29,193 nucleotides of DNA, from assembly GCA_001642005.1 (NCBI GenBank), contig LWCA01000392.1:1-29193 (forward strand). The letters run 5' to 3'. A model generated the notes under the pieces. The model searched no databases, was not told the origin of the DNA, and saw nothing but the letters and a program-made list of their open reading frames with translations. Numbering within the stretch: the stretch's first letter is position 1; each line of letters starts with the position of its first letter. Position numbers and translations under genes: made by a program. Shown here one piece after another: positions 21,801 to 29,193 of the stretch. This DNA is from Intoshia linei. Lineage: Eukaryota > Orthonectida > Rhopaluridae.

Positions 21801-24800
21801 CCAATTCGTATAAATTGTAATATGAATTCATTAAAATTAATTTTTAAAAAATTATTTGATAATCTTATAAGTTATTTCGCAGTGGCTTTCTGATGGTGCA
21901 ATTAATTTTTTGTTTTGATAAACCCATAGTATCAAACTCGATAACTTTGACCTTAAAACCAAAGGTGAAATGATTTTTTTCAATACAACGTAAAATTATT
22001 AAAAAATATTAAAGTGTTTATTCATCAGCTACAATTTGCGATTAACTTTCCGGTTAGCTCAGATCACCCGCCTTAGAGTTATTTTCATTTAAAGAATACA
22101 TGAAAATACGTATTTTAAATTTTATTAACATTAGTAAAAAATATATTTTGCATTGATCCACCACAGAAAATCTGATACAAGTGCTACTGGATCTTTGCCT
22201 TTATAGTTTTTTTCAAATTTTTTCATCATGCTATGTACACGTTCACCATGCTCATCAGATAATTCTACAGATAATAATACATGGCGCAATTGTGGGGAAA
22301 AAAATCAGTATGACAACGTAAATAATACATCTTGTGACTAAACAGACACCCAACTGCTTTGTAGGAATCGAATAACTCTTCTATCAATTCATTTAATTAT
22401 TTTTGCGCTCCTTACCCAAAAAACCACGTACATCATTAAAAGCTTGAAAACTTGTTTTAAAGTTTTAAATGTAGATAGAACATAGGATTTTTCAAAATCT
22501 TATCAATTTCAGGGCCTGTAAAAATCCATTTTTATAATTACAACTCATTTGTGATAAATTTAAATACATCGCGTTGCAAAAGTCTACATTAATATGAAGA
22601 AATTTATTTATTATTTAAAATTTGAAAGTGGAATAACTTTTGAACCCGATCTCTAAAAATAATTTTGAATTATACAATTTGTTATCTAATATGTTTATAA
22701 TAATATAAATTTTATCTGATTGTATTTTTCAGTGTCGCACCGTGTTATAGATGCGATTAATTATTAAAAATTAAGCGACGGATATTTACCATTGAGATCA
22801 ATCAAAATGTAAAAAGTAGGTAAGGTAGATAACATTTTATTTGTATTAGACCAAATATTTCAAATTCAAAGAGAAATAAAAATAATTAAAAATTAAAGGA
22901 TACAGAGTAAAGAGAAGAGTAATGCTAAAAGCCGCTTAATGACGTTTTTGTTAACTAATAAATATAAAAATTACCGCATTTTTAATTTCATGGTATTGAT
23001 CGTTAAATTTCTTTTCAAGCTCATTCAGATTAGAATTTAAAGCATTATTGGCACAATTAATTTGCTTTATCATCTAATAAATACATATTTATTGTAAATT
23101 AGTTCAGAATCTACAAAACATGAATAACATCGATCTGGGGTTGGTCCAAATTTTATAAAATAAAAACATTGGTTCATTTTTATGTTGAATTTATTAAAAT
23201 ATCTAATTTAAAAACCAAACTTTGTGACAAGAAAAATTGAAATCAAAAATTTAATAAACAATCAATTATATTTGAACCAAAACGGTTCAATTTTCATCCA
23301 TTTATTTAAAAAACTTGCCATAAGACTCTATTACAGGTAGTGAGTGTGATTTCCCGGCAAATAACAAAAGTTGAGAACCGGGAAATTAAAAATTAAATTT
23401 CCTGGGAAAAATAAAAAAAATTTATTCATATATAATATAGAAGATATTAAAAATTTTAGAGACCTTAATTAATTTTAGAAACAAAAAGAAATTTAATTAA
23501 TAAAATAACACGAATCTAAATTGAAATTTACAAATTTAATTAAAAAAAAATTTATTTATTTTAGATTGTTGAAAAAGTGTTTAAAAAAACACATAATATT
23601 GATAGATTCGTCTTTTAAACGCGTTCTACGTTTTGTAACGAAATTAGAAGCAGTATAGAAATTCTTTCATTTTGTGTTGACGTAGGTTGAACGGTCAGAA
23701 GGGCTTCCTTTAATTTTAACAATCTTGATGATAGCATTCCAGTTCGTAACAACTCATAATATTTTTCAAAATAATATTGGAAAAATAAAATAATTCCCTT
23801 AAGTGTTAGTAATTTGTAGTTGGAATAAGAAATTTTTAAAAAAAGTATTGGAAAAAGGATATTTTTCCATTAAGGGCTGGAAAATGAAATTTTTTATTTG
23901 TGGTTTTATGAAGTGGATTTTTTTCATAAGATTTCGTAAAATTGGATTTTTAAAAAAAGAATATCGGTGTAAGTCAATTTTTCCATGAGGTTTTGAAATC
24001 ATATTTTTGATTAAATTTTATTAGTGGTGGGATTTTTGAAATGGAAAATTTTAAATATAATAATATAATCATATTTTCATAGTAATAACAAACATAAATC
24101 AAATACAGGTATGTCTCAATTTTTTTCGGAAAATCCCGGGAAATTGTAAACATCTCGGGAAATCTAATTCCCGGAAATTTTGTCCCGGCACAATCACTAA
24201 TCACAGGGTGTATAAATCAAACTAATACATATTAATTTTTGAGTTTTTTCACACCAAAATGTAATGTGTATAATATTCTGTATATATTTGTTGTTAGTCA
24301 ATACCGGGACATGAATATTATAAATTATATAAACACAAAGACAAATAGTTTCACACAATCAAAAAAAAATGATAATAAATCCACGAAATAATCAAAAAAC
24401 TAGTCGTCAATCACATTTTTAAAATTATATAAAAAACCTTTTCATTATTTTCAATTTTATTTCTTTTTTCTTCAATCTCCTTTTTCATTTCAAACTTTGA
24501 AATTTTAAATTGACTACTTCTTCTTTTAATTTCATTTCCCAATGATCTGACAGTCTGAAACATTAAAATATATAAAAATGTAAAAACTTGTATAAATTAC
24601 AGCATCCATTTGTTCTAAAAGAAAGGATTTTCGAGAATTTTGACGTTGAACTTTAATCAACATTTTTTCAGTATTTTTTAACTACATTAATTGAAGGTAT
24701 TATAATGATTAATAATTAGCAATAAATACCTTTGATTCCTCAATTAGAGATTCAGTTTGCTAAAAAATAATTCAATGAATAAAATATGCTAATAATATAA

Positions 24801-27800
24801 TGTGCAGTAGTGTGTTTCTCCACCGATGTGCCCACATAATTTTATGTGTGCCCAGCGAAAATTGAAAACTAACTGTCTAAAATTTCACTAGGAGACAGTT
24901 CATCAAATTTTTTTTACCAAAATAACAACTCTGTATCTTAAATTCACAGCTTTTACTTGTAAAATCTTACAAAATAGATATAAAATGTTAACTATTTTGT
25001 TATTTGCATGTGCACCAAAATAACAACTCTGTATCTTAAATTCACAGCTTTTACTTGTAAAATCTTACAAAATAGATATAAAATGTTAACTATTTTGTTA
25101 TTTGCATGTGCACCAAAATTTTTTTAATTATTTCCATGTACAACTTGTAAAAATATGGAAATAGAAATTTGAGAAACATTAATGTAGTACAATATAAAAA
25201 TATACAAAATTTAAAATTAGATAGCACTATTTAAATTTTAAAACACGGTGTTTCAAGAACACTGGGAGTGATTTTCGAAAATGATAAACTATGCAAATCA
25301 TTATAGAAATTATAAATTAAAGACCTGCACAGGCCGAAATTATCTAATTTTTATTTTTCTGTAACCGATGACAACTTATTTCATTACAATCTCCATTTGC
25401 ACGAACAGTTAGTACCAATAAACATTAAAATAATTTAGAACAGAGATTTTAAACTTACAACTACACTGACCCTTTCAACAAAAATTTTTCGCAAACCCCT
25501 TAAAAAATTGAAGAGGCCAATTTGTGAAATTGAAAAAATTAAAAATATTCCCTAAAATTTTTTGCAAACGATGTGTATTGTCACATAACCTAAACTACTT
25601 ATCCACGGGTAGGACGTTACAGTTTAAATTTAAAAAAAAAAAATAATAGACTGTCAAAAATAAAAATTTTTTAAAGTGCTCATTTTGGAAAATTTATGCC
25701 CCATTAAACAAAATATTCGTCGATACTCCGTACAGGGAATTCTGTAAAATAGATTAAACTATGCCATAGATTTTAATTTTATTATTATAAACATTTTGTT
25801 AATTTAAAAAATTTTGTTGATAATATGTAATAATAATTATGCATAATGGTACACTTTCAACCGATAAAAGTTTTTTTTTAAATAATTAAGAATTACTGTG
25901 ACAGAAAAATCTGTATCATTATCATGCAAATTACTATTGTTGTTCCTAAACATTCAAATTTAAATATATTTGATTAAAATTACTCAAATTCATTTAACTG
26001 TGTTTCATCTAAATTATTAAAATTAAACTTGTATAACATAATAACATTTTACATGGGACAACCATTTAAATTAATGTATTAACTTGTAAAATTTAAGTTT
26101 TATTTTCTCTCATTACAAAAAATGTCAAAATTTCGAATACACTCTAAATTTTTCAAACGTACCCCGATGCGAGCACTTTTATCTAAATAAAAATTTTTAC
26201 AAACCATCATATATTAAACTAGTCTTATTGGGAAATACCCTAACTTATATAAAACTATTTGTTTATCTGTTATTGTTTATTTCATTAACTAAAGGTCTTA
26301 GAGTTTTAAAAATTTCACATTTCCATTAGTTTTTTCCGGTGATGAAATTAAGATAAATTTTAACCTCAGAAACTTACATCTTACCGATCAAAAACCCTAA
26401 TTATTTTTTTTTTTAAAAATCAAACAATTATGATATGAGAATATGGTTTAAAAAATATAGACTCATAGATTTTAAAATCAAAATTTTTTTTACCATATTT
26501 TCAAGAAATGTGTTATAGAATTTTTTAATCATATTCTCAGGTTGGTTTTTAGGGGGTTTTAAGGAGGGTTCTAGTTTTTTAATTTTAATTGTTCCATCTT
26601 ATTTACGAAAGTACGATGTCTACACTGTAGAATTTTAAAAACACCAATGTCTAATGCAGTTTTTCGAGGATTAGATTTTAACACAAATTTGATCTTTCAG
26701 GGTAAAACCGCCAAATTACCCGTCCTATTTTTAAAAATAAAACAAGACTTAGAATTTTATTAAGTGGTATTCTAAGTTTAAAGTATAACTAGAGTTTGTG
26801 TCTGTCGGTGTGTGCATTATCGTCATTTTTTATAAAATCCGAATAGTTTCAGTTTTTAAAAAAGATCAGATTTAATACAGCTTTTTCCAGTTATCCTATT
26901 ATTAGTTATGTATATAATATGCTTTGTTTGTCTGTGTGTGTAATCGTTTATTTCAATAACTACCAGTCTTAGAATTTTATAAATTCCACATTTCATTCTA
27001 TTACAGTTTTTTCCGGGTGTTATTAAGATACATCTTACAGGTCAAAAAGCTCAATTGTCCTTTTTTTGAAAATCAAACGAGTTCAAGAATTTAAAAAAGA
27101 CTACACTCTGATACGGATTTTAAAATTATAAATATTATCATAAATTTCAATTTAAAAAAATATAATAATTTATTCCATCTCAAATTCTCATTTTCAAAAC
27201 ATTTTTTTTAAAATTTAAATAAAAACTACAACAGCGATATGACGGTTCCACTTCAAACAAGTTTGGGAACCAGTCCTATAAAGGATTGATAATAGTGAAT
27301 AGTAGGATCTTTAAGTTAGATTTTCAAGGTGAATTTATTTTTTTGGTAGAATATTAATGTGGCCTCAACAGAGCTAGGTGCGTAGTACATAACAGTCAAC
27401 CTAGTAATATATAAAAATTTTCAATGCTATCTTAATTTAAGCATTAATTTTCAACAAAAGAATTTACTTTTTACCCTTTTTTTTTCGAAATAATTTAATT
27501 AACATGTAATGTAAAAAAAACATTTGATATAATTATTGGTCCATGAATTTAAAAATAAAAAATTGTCTTCAAACGTTTGGGAACTATTACTTGAGAAGAT
27601 TGGAAATAGTGCATAGTGGTATTTTCAATATAAGATTATATTTTTTGGGTATAATTAGAAAAGTCCGCCCTGGGCAGAGCTAGGTTCTGTTTGTATGAAG
27701 TACTAAACAGCCAAATTAGTACTGTATATAGTTATTACATAGATAAATACATTAATAGTAAAATAAATACCTTGATTTATATATAAATCCATTGCATTTT

Positions 27801-28342
27801 TTATGTTGTCAGAAATTCTAGTTATTAAATCGTCGCTTTTACCATCCTTATCAAATTCATGTAATGAAGATACTCTATTAATAGGTTTTTTTTCGTTTTT
27901 ATTAAATTTTCTAGGTGGAATGGGTAAATCTAAATAATAAATTTTCAAAAATTGTAAGAAAAAAAATTTCAGACTAATTAGTCCACTGTCATAAAACTAC
28001 CCAGGAAATTATGTCTACATCATAAATTATGAAGCCCTTTAATTTATATTTGATACATGTGAGAAATATTTCAGCTTTCATAATCCCAGATTATTATAAT
28101 TAATAAAAGTTTATACCTATGTATAATTTTTTATATAATAAAAGATCTTGAATTAATCCAAAATATATAATATTAACAACTAATAGATTAGACATATTCG
28201 CTGTAAGTATCGTACATTGTACGAACACCGTGTAATTAAAAAAATAAAAAAAAAAACCAAATTTTTCTTCTAAAATATCGTTCATATCGATTGATTCGTC
28301 TATGTGTGAAAATCCATTAAGAGATCCAGTTGAAGCAGACAT
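18837..28342 (-). CDS. Long coiled-coil protein, family not recognised
   Basis: Seventeen exons were placed. The 5' pair is 28342-28258 and 27929-27771. The rest are 24759-24730, 24681-24601, 24554-24438, 23073-22975, 21450-21307, 20966-20874, 20833-20720, 20542-20459, 20279-20083, 20047-19982, 19908-19831, 19794-19648, 19494-19410, 19338-19234 and 18884-18837. From 24759 down all phases agree and give 495 codons of Lys/Glu/Asn-rich heptad sequence (for example EEKRNKIENNEK and FEEFKNETNEK). A non-coiled tail has PAVFVSPLNKIHQTKPD and ends IWK. The 5' exons encode MSASTGSLNGFSH and PIPPRKFNKNEKKP. Joining 27771 directly to 24759 breaks the frame, so at least one exon is missing in 24760-27770, or these are two genes. 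The start at 28342 is uncertain, since the frame stays open upstream to about 28415. A centrosomal, cytoskeletal or meiotic structural role is conceivable but not shown. Confidence 0.65.
20992..21262. mobile_element. 271-bp MITE with 13-bp terminal inverted repeats
   Basis: CAGGCTGGTTCAA at 20992-21004 is exactly inverted at 21250-21262 (TTGAACCAGCCTG). Just inside, both ends share TACAGT followed by CCATG or GGACCA-type sequence. The element lies inside a 340-bp intron of the coiled-coil gene and explains most of its length. The flanking bases show no obvious target duplication. An 82-codon minus-strand frame inside it has no recognisable product. Confidence 0.7.
22140..22445 (-). pseudogene. 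Relic of a common unnamed transposon-derived ORF
   Basis: On the minus strand, with frameshifts and stops, segments read AFNDVRGFLGKERKNN, then ELFDSYKAVGCLFSHKMYYL, HTDFFPHN, and LSDEHGERVHSMMKKFEKNY with KGKDP and SDFLWWI after it. These blocks match, in order, a protein pattern I know as scattered through many animal genomes: NFLGN, LGC.MS.K.HFL, H.DFFPEN, SDEHGERFHQ, Y.G and ADYCW. It is always transposon-associated, but I cannot name its superfamily. The copy is clearly dead and lies in an intron of the coiled-coil gene. Confidence 0.6.
23338..24199. mobile_element. Non-autonomous hAT element (862 bp) with 8-bp TSD
   Basis: The left end is TAGTGAGTGTGATTTCCCGG. The right end read inward is TAGTGATTGTGCCGGGAC, then TTTCCGGG-type sequence. 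Flanks are attacagg (23330-23337) and atcacagg (24200-24207), 7 of 8 bases identical. Subterminal CCCGGGAAAT-like motifs recur at both ends, as in other hAT-derived MITEs. The element sits in a 1.36-kb intron of the coiled-coil gene. Short frames inside it on both strands are not genes. Confidence 0.75.
24805..24880. repeat. hAT-type transposon end
   Basis: CAGTAGTGTGTTTCTCCACC followed by GATGTGCCCACATAATTTTA and TGTGTGCCCAGCGAAAATTGA parallels 12015-12070 (TGTTTCTCAACCG ... GCGCCCAGAGAAAAATTGA). Both carry an imperfect palindrome between the two blocks. No partner end was fixed. Confidence 0.5.
24916..25119. repeat. Exact 98-bp tandem duplication
   Basis: The 98-bp unit beginning ACCAAAATAACAACTCTGTA and ending TTTGCATGTGC occurs at 24916-25013 and again at 25014-25111 with no difference. 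The first eight bases of a third copy follow. It lies just inside the hAT-like end at 24805. Confidence 0.95.
25441..25744. repeat. hAT-like MITE relic
   Basis: The segment begins CAGAGATTTTAAACTTACAA and soon contains CACTGACCCTTTCAACAAAA and CGCAAACCCCTTAAAA, typical of degenerate hAT-derived repeats. It ends ..ACAGGGAATTCTG. The interior resembles 7450-7640. No target duplication was recognised. Confidence 0.5.
26230..27725. repeat. Cluster of dispersed-repeat copies
   Basis: Two related segments at about 26270-26430 and 26930-27080 share 'TTATTTCATTAACTA.AGGTCTTAGA.TTTTA', 'TTTTTTCCGG' and 'CATCTTAC.G.TCAAAAA'. Copies B and C of the repeat at 13396 follow (27236-27420 and 27560-27725), both with CAGAGCTAGGT. 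The blocks around 27110-27150 also resemble 11530-11590. The order suggests repeated nesting or serial duplication of one long non-coding family. Confidence 0.6.
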
Positions 28343-28719
28343 AATTTCTTCAATTTTTTGTCGATAATTTTCATTGTCAATGAAACTTTCGCTTCTCTCA
28401 TCTGAATATGTATGACTAATTTTAATTATTTACCCATCCAAGATGTAATTAAAATTGTTCTTTATATACAGTAAAATTAATATCAAACGCTAAACCTGTT
28501 TTATAGTAACCTTGATACATCAACTCAAATGCCATTACATGTGTACTTTATTATGTGATGCATTTCATTAGTAACATCATTTTTGTCGTTTGAAGATCTT
28601 AAAACAATGTAGTACCTGGCGGACGCAAAAATAATTAATTATTGACACCGGTGCAGAGTTAACTATTTGCTGCCATTTATCACTTAGAATAGAGTTGTTG
28701 GGAAACTTGGGATCACGAT
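28343..28719. other. Presumed 5' region of the coiled-coil gene
   Basis: This lies between the chosen start of the coiled-coil gene and the hAT end. The frame remains open upstream of 28342 to an AG at about 28416 (HTYSDERSESFIDNENYRQK), so more coding exon may exist. A 28-codon minus-strand frame near 28450-28535 is unassigned. No promoter motif was recognised. Confidence 0.4.
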
Positions 28720-29193
28720 CAGAGCCGTCTTAAGCCACTTCGTGGCTTGGGCTAAGCAAAGGGCCGGAGGCCGGATATGAAAAATTTATGTGATAAAAAA
28801 TTTCGAGCGAAGCGATAAAAAAATTTTAGGGCCGCTTTTTAGAAGACGGCATATTGTTGGAGACTTAGAGTCTTATTTCATAGAGTATTAATAAAGGCAT
28901 TAAAAGATATTATGTAGGTTTCTAGTAACTTTTATTTCTTTTACAAAAACTTATTTAATGAAAAAAGTTTACTTTTTCATTTGAAAATATGCACCATGCA
29001 GTCACAAAAAATTCTTGACAATTCTTCGCAAACGTTGTTTTATCACTTTTTTCTGATAGAAATTAGATATGATATCAAAACTAATATCATTCAAAATATC
29101 ATTTTCAATTGACATTAAGGAGAACACATTCAAACTAGATTGAGCTAAGCAATTTCGAAGTTCATTCTTAATTATTTTTAGTTTAGAAAAAGT
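28720..29193 (-). mobile_element. hAT transposon, 3' end (continues past the window)
   Basis: A terminus-like CAGAGCCGTCTTAAGCC begins at 28720, with ATCACGAT (28712-28719) as the candidate target-site copy. GCCGTCTT near 28724 is inverted as AAGACGGC near 28843, enclosing a stretch with 'GAGCGAAGCGATAAAA' of a type often seen in hAT ends. The transposase reading frame begins at 29002. The other terminus is outside the window. Confidence 0.65.
29002..29193 (-). CDS. hAT transposase, C-terminal dimerisation region (partial)
   Basis: Sixty-three codons, open to the window edge and ending with TGA at 29004-29002. TFSKLKIIKNELRN, then SLNVFSLMSIENDIL and FDIISNFYQKK, match the C-terminal hATC dimerisation segment (ERSFSKLK.IK..LRS...RL..L..LSIE.DI). 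The closest type is the ZMYM1-like hAT transposases of animal genomes. The DDE core lies beyond the window. There is no stop or frameshift in the visible part, so this copy may be fairly young. Confidence 0.85.
   Translation of the reverse strand, partial: TFSKLKIIKNELRNCLAQSSLNVFSLMSIENDILNDISFDIISNFYQKKVIKQRLRRIVKNFL

Noticed and set aside
23799-24204. Overlapping short frames on both strands
   Set aside because: They fall wholly within the non-autonomous hAT element at 23338-24199 and show no transposase similarity.

Overview
The window is a very AT-rich stretch of animal nuclear DNA with spliced genes. The clearest sign is a complete amyloid-precursor-protein (APP/APPL/APL) gene, a family confined to metazoans. 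Many introns are only 34-48 bp, with GTAAT-type donors and TTTTAG acceptors. Larger introns are long mostly because transposon relics sit inside them. The species is not identifiable from the sequence. A compact or parasitic bilaterian (an orthonectid-like lophotrochozoan, for example) would fit, but that is inference.

Layout, left to right: (1) 547-2439, minus, an 11-exon DDX18/Has1-type DEAD-box RNA helicase of ribosome biogenesis. (2) 3985-5810, minus, a 4-exon phosducin-like protein 1 (PDCL), a CCT chaperonin and G-beta cofactor. (3) 6273-6691, minus, a decayed ISXO2/Merlin-type transposase. (4) 7036-8206, plus, a short NF-Y subunit gamma (NF-YC). (5) 8285-14246, minus, the APP-family gene, 8 exons and 679 residues. 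Its stop codon lies only 78 bp from the NF-YC stop, tail to tail. (6) 15356-18233, plus, a 4-exon zinc-finger plus PP2C-like pseudophosphatase (PP2D1-like). It is divergently placed 1.1 kb from the APP start. (7) 18837-28342, minus, a coiled-coil protein of at least 17 exons whose 5' part is only partly resolved. (8) 28720 to the window end, minus, the 3' end of a hAT transposon with the C-terminal dimerisation region of its transposase.

The genes do not form a pathway; they are unrelated housekeeping, signalling and structural genes. The remaining DNA is AT-rich and carries a varied transposon graveyard. It includes two non-autonomous hAT elements with near-perfect 8-bp target duplications, a 271-bp terminal-inverted-repeat element, several hAT ends, Merlin, Tc1-like and piggyBac-like fragments, a relic of a widespread unnamed transposon ORF, a dispersed repeat family in tandem-like copies, and an exact 98-bp tandem duplication. 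No CRISPR array, rRNA or convincing tRNA was seen. I see no clear new biological system. The most interesting protein-level points are the long cytoplasmic tail of the APP homologue, its apparently altered copper site, and the pseudophosphatase. All exon boundaries were placed by reading phase, GT/AG sites and family similarity from memory, without any alignment tool.
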